In this document: positions 8,026 to 17,514 of the stretch, one piece after another
Position numbering within the stretch: the first letter of the stretch is position 1
Layout of the letters: each line of letters opens with the position of its first letter
Source: an uncultured Lachnospiraceae bacterium
Lineage (GTDB): Bacteria > Bacillota > Clostridia > Lachnospirales > Lachnospiraceae
Direction of reading: 5' to 3'
NCBI GenBank assembly: GCA_910583835.1
Contig: CAJTYM010000003.1
Coordinates: 1 to 64,000 of the forward strand
DNA length: 64,000 nucleotides
The notes under the pieces: generated by a model
Seen by the model: the letters and a program-made list of their open reading frames with translations, nothing else
Database searches by the model: none
What the model was told of the DNA's origin: nothing
Program-made: the position numbers and the translations under genes

Positions 8026-8646
8026 TTATAGTACAATTCCTAGTGACGTCAGGATTTTATCATAGGACTCTACGTCCGGCATCAAAATGAAAAATCCTTT
8101 TATCTTTACCTCATCTCCAAACTCTGTCTGTATCAAAAGTGCATTATCTCCATACTGCCCGAACTGGATTGCCGGTACACTTAGAATAGCTGCCGCCATA
8201 TCAATTGCAAGATAGGGCACCGAGGCTGTGATGACCAAATTTGTCATGCTGGACAGCGCAGACAAATAAGATCCGGAAATAATATTGCCAATTTCTTTAA
8301 TTGCTGATAAATCCATTTCGTTAAATTCTTCCGCATAATCTTCCGGTCTTCCCATCAGGCGGTTGACCAGATAACGGGCGGATTCCATTTTCAGCACAAA
8401 CATCATGCTTCCGCCGATATCACTCTCCACTTCCAGGTATATTCCCACCACTGTCTCTTCTTCGGGAGAAATCGCAGTGGGGAGTTCCTGGAACGTCAAA
8501 AATTCTACTTTAGGCACTTCCATGTCCACTTTGATGTTCAGCATATGGGAAATTGCCGTAGTGGCATTCCCAGCCCCGATGTTGCCAATCTCTTTCAGCA
8601 CATCAAAGTACATGTCATTTACCTGATCCAAACTAAATTTAGCCAT
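8026..8646 (-). CDS. cheC: CheY-P phosphatase CheC
   Basis: CheC dephosphorylates CheY-P and binds CheD in the Bacillus-type chemotaxis pathway. Two phosphatase motifs are present: LKEIGNIGAGNATTA near residues 15-29 and IKEIGNIISGSYLSA near residues 115-129, each with the E and N residues used to attack the aspartyl phosphate. The ATG at 8646 gives MAKFSLDQVNDMYFD with GGAGAG upstream; an in-frame alternative five codons earlier overlaps that ribosome-binding region. About 120 bases without a gene separate it from cheW. Confidence 0.95.
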   Translation of the reverse strand: MAKFSLDQVNDMYFDVLKEIGNIGAGNATTAISHMLNIKVDMEVPKVEFLTFQELPTAISPEEETVVGIYLEVESDIGGSMMFVLKMESARYLVNRLMGRPEDYAEEFNEMDLSAIKEIGNIISGSYLSALSSMTNLVITASVPYLAIDMAAAILSVPAIQFGQYGDNALLIQTEFGDEVKIKGFFILMPDVESYDKILTSLGIVL

Positions 8647-8768
8647 AGGCACTCTCTCCATTTCTTCCGTGCATACAACAGATTCCCCACAAATTGTGAG
8701 TCCATTGTCATGAATTGCGAATAGGCTGCCGCAAAGTCTATGCTTCGTGCAACAGCCTTTCTATCCGC

Positions 8769-9233
8769 TTATACAACTTCTGTCTCATCAATGATACTGT
8801 TCGTATCAAATAACGAAATCAGTTCTTCCCCATTCTTTCCTACCCCATTGATAAAATTGCTCTTACTGTTCTTCGCATCATAGGACACCTTTTCAATCTC
8901 GTCAGGCGCAAGCGTTACAACCTCTTTTACCTCATCCACCACAATTCCCAATACGCCATGCTCCTCTAACTTCAGGATGATGATTCTGGTGACATCCGTA
9001 AATTCATCCGGCTCCAAATCCATTTTCGTGCGGATACTCATAACCGGGACAATCTCACCACGCAGGTTGATAATCCCTTTGAAGTAAGGCTGTACTTTAG
9101 GTACTCTGGTAATTTTCTGCATACGGACAATATTGTCCACATAGCTGATGTCAATTCCATATTGCTCGCTGCCAATTTTCACTACGATGAACTGTTTTTT
9201 CCCTTCTCCTGCAATAGACACATTGTTTGCCAT
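8769..9233 (-). CDS. cheW: Chemotaxis coupling protein CheW
   Basis: CheW bridges chemoreceptors and the CheA kinase. The 154-residue product is a single CheW/SH3-like beta-barrel domain with the typical segments EQYGIDISYVDNI, FKGIINLRGEIVPVM and GIVVDEVKEVVTL. It starts 11 bases after cheA and is part of the che block. Nothing unusual is seen. Confidence 0.95.
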   Translation of the reverse strand: MANNVSIAGEGKKQFIVVKIGSEQYGIDISYVDNIVRMQKITRVPKVQPYFKGIINLRGEIVPVMSIRTKMDLEPDEFTDVTRIIILKLEEHGVLGIVVDEVKEVVTLAPDEIEKVSYDAKNSKSNFINGVGKNGEELISLFDTNSIIDETEVV

Positions 9234-9244
9234 ATCATCACCCC

Positions 9245-11380
9245 CTAAAATAATGTATTCACATCCAGGATTAAGGCTACTTCACCATCACCCAGGACAG
9301 TCGCACCGCTGATAATCTTAGTGCTGTTGTTAATATACTTACCAAGGGACTTGATTACGATTTCCTGCTGTCCATCCAGCTCATCTACAATCAGCCCTGC
9401 AAACTTATCTCCCTTACGCACGATAATAACCGTAAGGCTGTCGCGCTCTTTCTCATCCGGCTCACAATCAAGCAGCTGGTCCAGACGCACCAACGGAATG
9501 ACCATGCCGCGGATATGGATGACCTCTTTTGCCTGTACAAACTTAATCTCATCCGGCGCAATCTCTTCAATCGTCTCGATAGAACCTAACGAGATTGCAT
9601 ATTTCTCACCACGCACTTCTACCATCAATGCCTGGATAATTGCCAGTGTCAGCGGCAGACGCACGATAAACTTAGAGCCTTCCCCAAGGACACTCTTGAC
9701 TTCCACATCACCGCCGAGCGCTTCGATATTGGACTTCACCACATCAAGCCCTACACCACGTCCGGAAACATCCGAAATCTTCTTTGCCATGGAAAAGCTG
9801 GGCATAAACAGGAAATCGATAATTTCTTTCTGGCTCAATGCCGCGCCCTGTTCCGGCGTAATCAATCCACGCTCAATAGCTTTATTTTTGACGCTCTCAG
9901 TATCAATGCCATTGCCATCATCGCTTACCTCAATGATAACGTTATTTCCCTCCTGAAAAGCGTTCAGGTGGATAGTACCGACTTCAGGCTTCCCTCTCTT
10001 CCTGCGGAGTTCGGCATTTTCAAGCCCATGGTCAGCAGAATTGCGGAGCAAATGCTGCAAGGGGTCGCCTATCTGGTCCACAACGGTCCTGTCCAGCTCG
10101 GTATCTTCACCGGTCATCTGTAATTCCATCTTCTTATCCAGCTTCTTGGAAAGGTCACGAATCATCCGTGGGAATTTCTGAACTACGCTCTCAATTGGCA
10201 CCATGCGGACTTTCATCACAGACTCATGCAGCCCTGTTGTAATGCGCTCTAAGTATTCAATCTGCTCATGGAAAGCCTGAGAATTGGCGCTTCCCGTATT
10301 GCCATCTGATGTTGCCCCAATGGAAACCAGGGAGTTCTTGGCAATAATCAGCTCGCTTACCTGATTCATCAGTGCATCGAGTTTCTCAATGTCCACACGG
10401 ACCGTGCGGTTTGTCACCGGCTTACCGGGTGTTGATTTCTTTGCCGCCGGGGCCGACTGGGCTGCAGACGCCGGGGCAGACTGGACTGCAGGTGCAGCGC
10501 TTTTCTCTTCTGCCTTCGTCTCTTCTGCCTTTTTCTCCGCAGCTTTCGCTTCTGCAACTTCGCGCTTCTCTGCAGCTGCAGTCAGTTCACTGTATGTAAT
10601 CTTCTCGCCGATTACTTTTTCAATTTCTGAAACGGCTTGTGCAACTTCCATAATCTTTGCCAAATCTTCGTTGCTCACCATATAGAAGCTGAAATCAAAT
10701 TCAAACTTCTCGTCTTCAATATCCTGCGAACTGGGATTATATACGATAATATTGCCGAAATCTTCCACGGCTTTAAATACAAGAAATGCGCGTGCTGCTT
10801 TTAACAGGCACTCCTCCTGGATGAATACGCTCAATCCATAGATATTCATGCCTTTCTTCTCTGCTTCCCTCAGTTCTTCCTTGGCTTTCTCCGGGAATTC
10901 CATTTCCAGATATTTCTTCGGATATTTCTCATCCCCGCTGGCCTTTTTCTCTTCTGCCGGTGCCGGTTTCTTTTCCTGAACAGGCTCATTCCCGGTTCCG
11001 GCAGCCAAAATCTCATTCAATTCCTTGATAATCGCTTCGTTGTCATCAGTTCCCTCGTCAGAACTCTCCTTGACATTATCCAGATATGCCTCTATGGCAT
11101 CCAGGCATTGGAACAATACATCCACCAGGCCGCTGGTGACGCTCATGTTGCCGCTGCGGACTTCCTGAAATACATTCTCCATGTCATGGGTCAGGCGCTG
11201 CATGCGTTTAAATCCCATGGTCCCTGCCATTCCCTTCAGGGAATGCGCCGCACGGAAAATCTCATTGATTACATCCATATTCTCCGGCTCTTTTTCCAGA
11301 GTCATGATACAATCTGACAAAATCTGTAAATGTCCATTGGTTTCATCAATAAAAATCTCAAGATATTGGCTTACATCCAT
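9245..11380 (-). CDS. cheA: Chemotaxis histidine kinase CheA
   Basis: CheA autophosphorylates and passes phosphate to CheY and CheB. The 711-residue protein has the canonical order: an HPt P1 domain with the phospho-acceptor H46 in AAHSLKGMAGTMGF, a P2 region (about 155-265), an Ala/Lys/Glu-rich linker (about 270-325), the P3 dimerisation helices (about 330-410), an HATPase domain with HLLRNSADHGLE and GRGVGLDVV, and a C-terminal CheW-like P5 domain (about 580-711). It follows cheB by one base and precedes cheW, so translation is probably coupled. Confidence 0.97.
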   Translation of the reverse strand: MDVSQYLEIFIDETNGHLQILSDCIMTLEKEPENMDVINEIFRAAHSLKGMAGTMGFKRMQRLTHDMENVFQEVRSGNMSVTSGLVDVLFQCLDAIEAYLDNVKESSDEGTDDNEAIIKELNEILAAGTGNEPVQEKKPAPAEEKKASGDEKYPKKYLEMEFPEKAKEELREAEKKGMNIYGLSVFIQEECLLKAARAFLVFKAVEDFGNIIVYNPSSQDIEDEKFEFDFSFYMVSNEDLAKIMEVAQAVSEIEKVIGEKITYSELTAAAEKREVAEAKAAEKKAEETKAEEKSAAPAVQSAPASAAQSAPAAKKSTPGKPVTNRTVRVDIEKLDALMNQVSELIIAKNSLVSIGATSDGNTGSANSQAFHEQIEYLERITTGLHESVMKVRMVPIESVVQKFPRMIRDLSKKLDKKMELQMTGEDTELDRTVVDQIGDPLQHLLRNSADHGLENAELRRKRGKPEVGTIHLNAFQEGNNVIIEVSDDGNGIDTESVKNKAIERGLITPEQGAALSQKEIIDFLFMPSFSMAKKISDVSGRGVGLDVVKSNIEALGGDVEVKSVLGEGSKFIVRLPLTLAIIQALMVEVRGEKYAISLGSIETIEEIAPDEIKFVQAKEVIHIRGMVIPLVRLDQLLDCEPDEKERDSLTVIIVRKGDKFAGLIVDELDGQQEIVIKSLGKYINNSTKIISGATVLGDGEVALILDVNTLF

Positions 11381-11381
11381 A

Positions 11382-12467
11382 CTACTGTACCCCCACCTTC
11401 TTTATTATTGTGTGTGCAATTTCAGTCAAGGGAACTACTTCATCTACAACGCCCGCCTCAGCAATCGCCTTGGGCATTCCGTATACCACACAGCTCGCGG
11501 CATCCTGGGAAATTACATATATGTTTTTTTGCTGCTTCAGGGAAAGTATCCCGCCCGTGCCATCGGAACCCATTCCGGTAAGCACGACGCAGACAATCTC
11601 ATCATAGCCGCTCGTACGCAAAGATTCATAAGTTACATTTGCGCAAGGCCGCAGCCCTCCGATTGCAGGCGCATCATTCAGCCGCACTACATGGCCGCCA
11701 TCTGCCTGCCTCTTGATTTCCATATGCTTTCCGCCAGGTGCAACATACACGCAGCCTTTCTTTAGTACATCGCCTTCCACCGCCTCTTTGACCTCAATAT
11801 CGCTGAGCTCATCCAGACGGTCCGCCATTGACTTTGTAAAGCCAACCGGCATATGCTGTACCAACAACATCGGCGCATTCAAGTCCCGCGGAAGATACGG
11901 TACAACGCTCTGCAGCGCTTTGGGCCCCCCCGTAGAACATGCAAGCGCTACCAACACCTTCTTGCCGCTGGCTCCGGTACGTTCCAATTTCTTCGGCTTC
12001 TTTACCGGAACCGCTTTCTCCGCCCCTGCTGCCTGTACCTGCGGGCTCGCCTGGGCTTTGGCATCGTCCGAGCGGATAACTGCCTTAAGCATCTGAAGGA
12101 TTCTCCTTCGGAACTCATCGCTCTTCGCTTCTATGATATTGCACGGTTTCGTGATAAAATCAACAGCTCCCAATTCCATGGCACGGATAGTCACATCCGC
12201 ATCCTTTGTCGTCAAAGTACTTACCATTATCACGGTTGCCTTAATTCTATCCTGTTGTATTTTCTCCAGCAATTCCAGTCCGTCCATCCGGGGCATATTC
12301 ACATCCAAGATTACAGCATCATATGCCACTGTCTTTAATTTTTCATAAGCCTCCAGACCATCTCTGCAAACATCCTTTACCTGAAATGTACCTTCTGAGT
12401 CAATTATATCACAAATAACCCTTCTCATGAGTGCAGAGTCATCAACAACCAAAATATTTTTTTTCAT
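11382..12467 (-). CDS. cheB: Chemotaxis protein-glutamate methylesterase CheB
   Basis: CheB removes methyl groups from chemoreceptors when phosphorylated by CheA. The N-terminal receiver has the acceptor D55 in AVILDVNMPRMDG. A linker leads to the C-terminal esterase domain with the catalytic serine in ALACSTGGPKAL, the histidine in LLVQHMPVGFT and the aspartate in LTGMGSDGTGG. The ATG at 12467 gives MKKNILVVDDSALM; in-frame codons upstream overlap the end of the PilZ gene and are probably not used. The partner methyltransferase gene cheR is not in this window. Confidence 0.96.
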   Translation of the reverse strand: MKKNILVVDDSALMRRVICDIIDSEGTFQVKDVCRDGLEAYEKLKTVAYDAVILDVNMPRMDGLELLEKIQQDRIKATVIMVSTLTTKDADVTIRAMELGAVDFITKPCNIIEAKSDEFRRRILQMLKAVIRSDDAKAQASPQVQAAGAEKAVPVKKPKKLERTGASGKKVLVALACSTGGPKALQSVVPYLPRDLNAPMLLVQHMPVGFTKSMADRLDELSDIEVKEAVEGDVLKKGCVYVAPGGKHMEIKRQADGGHVVRLNDAPAIGGLRPCANVTYESLRTSGYDEIVCVVLTGMGSDGTGGILSLKQQKNIYVISQDAASCVVYGMPKAIAEAGVVDEVVPLTEIAHTIIKKVGVQ

Positions 12468-12471
12468 ATTA

Positions 12472-13227
12472 TCACCCTTTTTGTCTGCGCAAACGCTCCT
12501 GCTCAAATATAAACTTAATAATCCACTCCCGGTCTCCCGGGTCCTTCATCAGAAATTTTACCCGATACTCATATTTCTTCTGCGTATCCTTTCTCTTACC
12601 GGTATTTTTCTTAATCCGCTGACAGGTAAGAACACATGCCACTACTTCTAACTTATAGCTCATGCTTTCATTTTCTAATGGCAGAGATATTACCATATAC
12701 TCCCCACTGTTCGCCGGTTCATATCCCACAAACCGCATCCCGCCGCCGCTCAGATCCACCGCAATTGCCTCTTTTGCCAAATCCTCCGGATAAGTCAGCC
12801 TGTGGTGCTCCTTCAGTTCCTCTATGGGCGATATTTCCACTTCATTGTCCTTAATCGGCAGATAAAGCATATCCAGGGCACATTCAAACCGATAATGTTC
12901 CCGCCTTTGGAATTTTTCTAAAGGCGTCTTCGGCTCTATCAAAAGCAAATACATATTGTCCCTGACATAGCGGTTCTTAATATGTGCCACACAGCGGTAC
13001 ATTCCGTCTTGGGTGTAAAATAAGAATTCCAGGCGGACGCCAGAAGGTAAGGACGCGTTCTTGCCTTCCCGTGTCGGCATATCTACTTCAATATTGCCGT
13101 CTTCCAGAATATTCTGTATTTTGCTGGCATAAGAATCCGGACGGTCTCCTGTCTTCCAGCCTTGCTCAACTTGCTGCAAAATCCGAATATCGACATTATC
13201 ACCAATTTTCAAAATACCAGTATTCAT
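12472..13227 (-). CDS. YcgR-like PilZ c-di-GMP receptor
   Basis: The 251-residue protein combines an N-terminal YcgR-type domain (about 1-100) with a C-terminal PilZ domain (about 105-245). The c-di-GMP binding residues are present: the RxxxR motif as RREHYR (R109 and R113) and DLSGGGMRF (D158 and S160). Proteins of this type (YcgR, Bacillus YpfA/MotI) slow or stop the flagellar motor when c-di-GMP is high. Its location between flhG and cheB inside the fla operon supports a motor or switch target. An HD-GYP enzyme that could degrade the signal is encoded at 48793-49881. Confidence 0.88.
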   Translation of the reverse strand: MNTGILKIGDNVDIRILQQVEQGWKTGDRPDSYASKIQNILEDGNIEVDMPTREGKNASLPSGVRLEFLFYTQDGMYRCVAHIKNRYVRDNMYLLLIEPKTPLEKFQRREHYRFECALDMLYLPIKDNEVEISPIEELKEHHRLTYPEDLAKEAIAVDLSGGGMRFVGYEPANSGEYMVISLPLENESMSYKLEVVACVLTCQRIKKNTGKRKDTQKKYEYRVKFLMKDPGDREWIIKFIFEQERLRRQKG

Positions 13228-13247
13228 ATATTTTTACACCTCTGCTT

Positions 13248-14123
13248 CTAATTTCTCTGAAAAATAAAATGGGACAATAACTGCAAAATCCCTCTTTTCT
13301 CCTCCAGCGGAGCTGTCACTCCATCCAGTAAATAACTGGAAAGCTGTGCAAATGCCTTGGATGACTTGGCATCCGGATATAAAATGCTCACCGGCTGCTG
13401 CTGGCAGACTGCTTTCTCCAACAGTGCATCCTTGGGGATAATCCCCAGATACTGCAAATCTCCATTCAGGAACTGCCCCACTACGGCATTCAGCTTTTCA
13501 TATATGCCAACGCCCTCTTCTTCCGATACCACGCGGTTGGAAATCACCTTAATCCTGCTCTCGTTCTGCCTGAACTCTTCATTCCTATGCAGCGCTTTCA
13601 GCAGCGAATATGCATCTGTCAGGGAACTTGGCTCAGATGTGACAAGCAGAAGTATCTCCGGGCTTGCCATTACAAATTCCAGTACATTATCAGAAATCCC
13701 GGCTCCGGTGTCAACGATAATCACGTCCGCAAGTTCATCCAGCTGTTCCAGATTTCCCACCAGAAATCTGAGCTGTTCCTTCGTGAGGTTATTGATACCG
13801 GTTATCCCTGAACCGCCAGAAATAAATCCAATGCCCATGGGCCCGGGCGTGATAATTTCCTTTATAGACTTCTCGCGGTAAATCAAATCGCTCAGGTTAA
13901 ACTTAGGAATCGCGCCAAACATGATTTCCACATTGGCAAGGCCAAAGTCCGCGTCAAAGATAATCACACGTTTCCCGAGTTTTTTCATCTGTACTGCAAG
14001 ATTGACTGCCACATTGGATTTACCGACCCCGCCTTTGCCACTGGTTACCGTGAAAATCCGCGCCTTAGGTGCAGTCTTCTGATTTTTTTTCACAATGTCT
14101 CTTAACTTTTCTGCCTGGTCCAT
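13248..14123 (-). CDS. flhG: Flagellar number regulator FlhG (MinD-like ATPase)
   Basis: FlhG is a MinD/ParA-type ATPase that controls the number and position of flagella together with FlhF. The product (291 residues) has a deviant Walker A SGKGGVGKSNVAVN (about residues 28-41) and a switch I/II-like DADFGLANV. Its N-terminus, MDQAEKLRDIV, carries the DQAxxLR activator motif that stimulates the FlhF GTPase in Bacillus. The C-terminal helix would be the membrane-targeting sequence. It lies 3 bases after flhF. Confidence 0.95.
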   Translation of the reverse strand: MDQAEKLRDIVKKNQKTAPKARIFTVTSGKGGVGKSNVAVNLAVQMKKLGKRVIIFDADFGLANVEIMFGAIPKFNLSDLIYREKSIKEIITPGPMGIGFISGGSGITGINNLTKEQLRFLVGNLEQLDELADVIIVDTGAGISDNVLEFVMASPEILLLVTSEPSSLTDAYSLLKALHRNEEFRQNESRIKVISNRVVSEEEGVGIYEKLNAVVGQFLNGDLQYLGIIPKDALLEKAVCQQQPVSILYPDAKSSKAFAQLSSYLLDGVTAPLEEKRGILQLLSHFIFQRN

Positions 14124-14126
14124 AGG

Positions 14127-15446
14127 CTATTTTCCTCCAAGCAAAAGCTTTACGATATTCTGGCTATTGAAAATTTCAATATCCTCCGGCACATTCTGTC
14201 CATAAGTAGTATATGACAAATCCGCGCCAGTGTACAGCTTCATGTTCAAAATATTGCCATAACAACTGGTTTCATCTAACTTTGTAAATATCATCTTAAA
14301 ATCAAAATTTGCTTTATAGATATCCGCAATCTCCAAAAGGTCTCGGTACTTCGTAGTTGCGCTTAAGACCAAATAGACCTCTTTATCAAATTCCTCCGGC
14401 ACCAAGTCAATCAGCTCTTTGGTCTCGCCCCTCTGTTCTTCGTTCTTATGGGAAAAACCTGCCGTATCCACCAATACCAGGTCGAACTCCTCTTCCTGCG
14501 CTTTCTGCAGCTCCTCGTTCAGTTCCTTGGAAGAATACACAATATTCAAAGGAGTGTCTAAAATATTGGCATAAGTGCGGAGCTGCTCTGCCGCGGCAAT
14601 TCGGTAAGTGTCTGCCGTATACAATGCCACTTTCTTGCCTTTCTCCACCTTAAACCGGGAGGCAATCTTGGCAATCGTAGTAGTCTTACCCACACCGGTA
14701 GGCCCAATGAAAAATACTACTTTCAGCTTATGCTCGGAAAGCTTTATCGGCTGAGGCTGGCCAAACTTCAGAATCATTTTCTGGTAAATGCTGGAAAGGA
14801 TGTAGTCAAGGCTGGCGCCTTTTTTCATAACTTTTTCAACCTCATCCATTATCTGGTTGCAATATTTCTCATTCACCTCATTCTCCAGCAAGATGCTATA
14901 AATCATTTTGACAAATTTGAGGTTCTCATCACTCGGAGTCTCTTTGAGAAACTCCTCCTCTTTCTGCTCCTCCGGGGGCTGTGATAATTTCTTCTCTAAG
15001 AGTGACTGCAGGTTTTCCAGCTTCTCCTCAAGGTTATTGCTGCTGGAACTGCCGGCAGCGCCGGCACTGACATTATTCACTGCAGAAACCGCTTTCTTCT
15101 CCTCCTCCTTCTTCTCCTGCGGCATAGAATTCGCCCATGTGCTTTCCACAGTTGCAAATACTTCCTTCATCTCCTCCGCCCTGGGGATAGAAATTGGTTC
15201 GTCTGCCGCAACATTGATATTCCCTGCCGTGGGCATATTCACTGGCGCTGCCTGCCTTGCTGGCTGAGAGGGCTCTGACTCCTCAATCGCTGCCGTCACC
15301 TCATACATGGAAGTCTTAAAAGAACGCAGCAAACCCTTTGGTTTAATCTCTTTCACATTCATAATCACTGTTCCGGCGCCAAATTCCTCCTTCGCCAGCG
15401 CAGTCGCTTCCGCTTCTGTTTTCCCTTGAAATTTTTTAATCGTCAT
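14127..15446 (-). CDS. flhF: Flagellar placement GTPase FlhF
   Basis: FlhF is an SRP-type GTPase (related to Ffh and FtsY) that marks the site of basal-body assembly. In 439 residues it shows an N-terminal basic B domain (1-190, with a low-complexity acidic linker), the N domain, and the G domain with P-loop FIGPTGVGKTTTIAK, DTYRIAAAEQLRTY, LVDTAGFSHKN and TKLDET. Its ATG overlaps the flhA stop by 4 bases, indicating coupled translation. FlhG is encoded immediately downstream. Confidence 0.96.
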   Translation of the reverse strand: MTIKKFQGKTEAEATALAKEEFGAGTVIMNVKEIKPKGLLRSFKTSMYEVTAAIEESEPSQPARQAAPVNMPTAGNINVAADEPISIPRAEEMKEVFATVESTWANSMPQEKKEEEKKAVSAVNNVSAGAAGSSSSNNLEEKLENLQSLLEKKLSQPPEEQKEEEFLKETPSDENLKFVKMIYSILLENEVNEKYCNQIMDEVEKVMKKGASLDYILSSIYQKMILKFGQPQPIKLSEHKLKVVFFIGPTGVGKTTTIAKIASRFKVEKGKKVALYTADTYRIAAAEQLRTYANILDTPLNIVYSSKELNEELQKAQEEEFDLVLVDTAGFSHKNEEQRGETKELIDLVPEEFDKEVYLVLSATTKYRDLLEIADIYKANFDFKMIFTKLDETSCYGNILNMKLYTGADLSYTTYGQNVPEDIEIFNSQNIVKLLLGGK

Positions 15447-17479
15447 GAAAGGCTCACCATCCCTACTGATTGTAATTCAATATTGGATTCTACTTCATTA
15501 TATGATACTACAATCAGATCCCTGAAGTAATCCTCCGTTAGCTTCTTAAAGTACATACGCACAATCGGCGATGTAATAATGATAGGATTTTTCCCTAATT
15601 CTTCCAATTTATTGATTTCCTGCTCCAGCGCATCCATGATTGCCTTCGTCTTTTCCGGATCAATGGTCAGGTATGCACCTTGTTCCGTCTGCTTCACAGA
15701 CGACATAATCTCCTGCTCCACATTGGGGTCTAAGGTGACAACGCTTGTAGTCTCATTGGCTGGAAAATATTTGCTGGAAATTGCACGTTTCAAGCTCTGC
15801 CTTGCATACTCTGTCAGCACATCTGTATCGCGGGAGGTTGCTGCATGGTCTGCAAGCGTCTCAAATATTGTAAGCAAATCCCTGATAGATATTCCCTCAT
15901 GCAGCAGATTCTGCAGCACTTTCTGAATTTCCCCTACGCCAAGCAGTTTGGGAACAAGTTCGTCCACAAGGGTCGGATGGTTCTCCCTGATGTTGTCGAT
16001 AAGGCTCTGGACATCCTGCCTGGACAGAAGTTCGTCAATATGGCTCCTGATTACCTCCGTCAGATGGGTAGCAATAATTGATGGTGGGTCTACGACTGTA
16101 TAGCCAAGGCTTTCTGCCCGCTCACGCTGATTTTCGGTAATCCACAATGCCGGAAGGTGGAAAGACGGCTCAAACGTTGGGATACCGGAGATTTCCTCCT
16201 CCACAAATCCCGGATTCATCGCCATGTAGTGGTCAAAAAGAATTTCTCCCTCCGTAATCTGAATGCCTTTGATTTTAATGATATATTGATTCGGATTCAG
16301 CTGGATATTATCACGCAGACGGATAATCGGCACTACCGTTCCAAGCTCTAAGGCAATCTGCCTTCGTATCATAACCACACGGTCTAAGAGGTCTCCGCCC
16401 TGGTTCACGTCAGCAAGCGGGATGATTCCATATCCAAACTCCAACTCGATGGGGTCTACTTGCAGCAGAGACACAACATTCTCCGGCCGCCGTATCTCTT
16501 CGGCTTCCTCCTCTGCGGCATCTACTTCTTCTTCAATGGCTTCCACCACAAGATGGTTATCCACGCTTCTGCCCGTTATCACAAAAGCGATTCCCAATGG
16601 CAGGAAAAGCCGCCAGTCCAGAGGGGTGACAACCCCCAGAAAACACATCACTGTACCTACGATATACAGCACCTTGGGGATTCCAAACAGCTGCTTGATA
16701 AGCGTATCGCCAAAGTCCGCTTCCTTAGAAGCTTTCGTTACCAAAATACCGGTTGCCAGTGAAATCAAAAGCGAAGGAATCTGGCTTACCAGGCCGTCTC
16801 CAATCGTAAGGATAGCATATTGATCCAGCGCATCCATAATTTCCATATTCTGGCGGAGCATCCCCATGGCAATACCGCCCACCAGGTTAATCAAGGTAAC
16901 AACAATACCGACAGTGGCATCTCCCTTTACATATTTCGTAGCGCCGTCCATGGCTCCGAAAAAGCTGGATTCCTGCTGAATCTTCTCTCGGCGCTGCCTT
17001 GCCTGGCTTTCATTGATAATTCCTGTATTCAAGTCCGCATCGATTGCCATCTGTTTACCGGGCATAGCATCCAAGGTAAACCTTGCCGTTACTTCCGATA
17101 CGCGCTCAGAACCTTTGTTGATGACAATAAACTGGATAAGTACCATTATCACGAAGATAATCGCCCCGATAATCAAGTCATTTCCGCCTACGAACTGTCC
17201 GAATGTCCTGACAACATTTCCCGGGTCACCGGTATTCAGGATCAGACGCGTGGAGGAGACGTTCAATGATATACGGAATATGGTTGTGAACAATAGCAGC
17301 GTCGGAAAAAACGACATCTCCAAGACTTCCTGCACAAACAATGCATTCATCAAAATCACAAGCGCAAGTGATATATTAATCGCAAGCATGATATCCAACA
17401 AAAAAGAAGGAATTGGAATAATAAAGAATATGATTGCCGCCAGCAAGTACATCGCGACTCCTGCATCTGCTTTCTTCAT
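15443..17479 (-). CDS. flhA: Flagellar export gate protein FlhA
   Basis: FlhA is the nonameric gate of the flagellar type III export apparatus. The 678-residue protein has about eight N-terminal membrane helices (1-315), the conserved cytoplasmic FHIPEP-type loop region with SERVSEVTARFTLDAMPGKQ, and a large C-terminal cytoplasmic domain (about 330-678) that docks chaperone-substrate complexes. Length is normal. It lies between flhB and flhF, as in Bacillus. Confidence 0.97.
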   Translation of the reverse strand: MKKADAGVAMYLLAAIIFFIIPIPSFLLDIMLAINISLALVILMNALFVQEVLEMSFFPTLLLFTTIFRISLNVSSTRLILNTGDPGNVVRTFGQFVGGNDLIIGAIIFVIMVLIQFIVINKGSERVSEVTARFTLDAMPGKQMAIDADLNTGIINESQARQRREKIQQESSFFGAMDGATKYVKGDATVGIVVTLINLVGGIAMGMLRQNMEIMDALDQYAILTIGDGLVSQIPSLLISLATGILVTKASKEADFGDTLIKQLFGIPKVLYIVGTVMCFLGVVTPLDWRLFLPLGIAFVITGRSVDNHLVVEAIEEEVDAAEEEAEEIRRPENVVSLLQVDPIELEFGYGIIPLADVNQGGDLLDRVVMIRRQIALELGTVVPIIRLRDNIQLNPNQYIIKIKGIQITEGEILFDHYMAMNPGFVEEEISGIPTFEPSFHLPALWITENQRERAESLGYTVVDPPSIIATHLTEVIRSHIDELLSRQDVQSLIDNIRENHPTLVDELVPKLLGVGEIQKVLQNLLHEGISIRDLLTIFETLADHAATSRDTDVLTEYARQSLKRAISSKYFPANETTSVVTLDPNVEQEIMSSVKQTEQGAYLTIDPEKTKAIMDALEQEINKLEELGKNPIIITSPIVRMYFKKLTEDYFRDLIVVSYNEVESNIELQSVGMVSLS

Positions 17480-17514
17480 GCCCTCTTCTCCTTTCGTCTC
17501 TTCCTCATTGGCAT

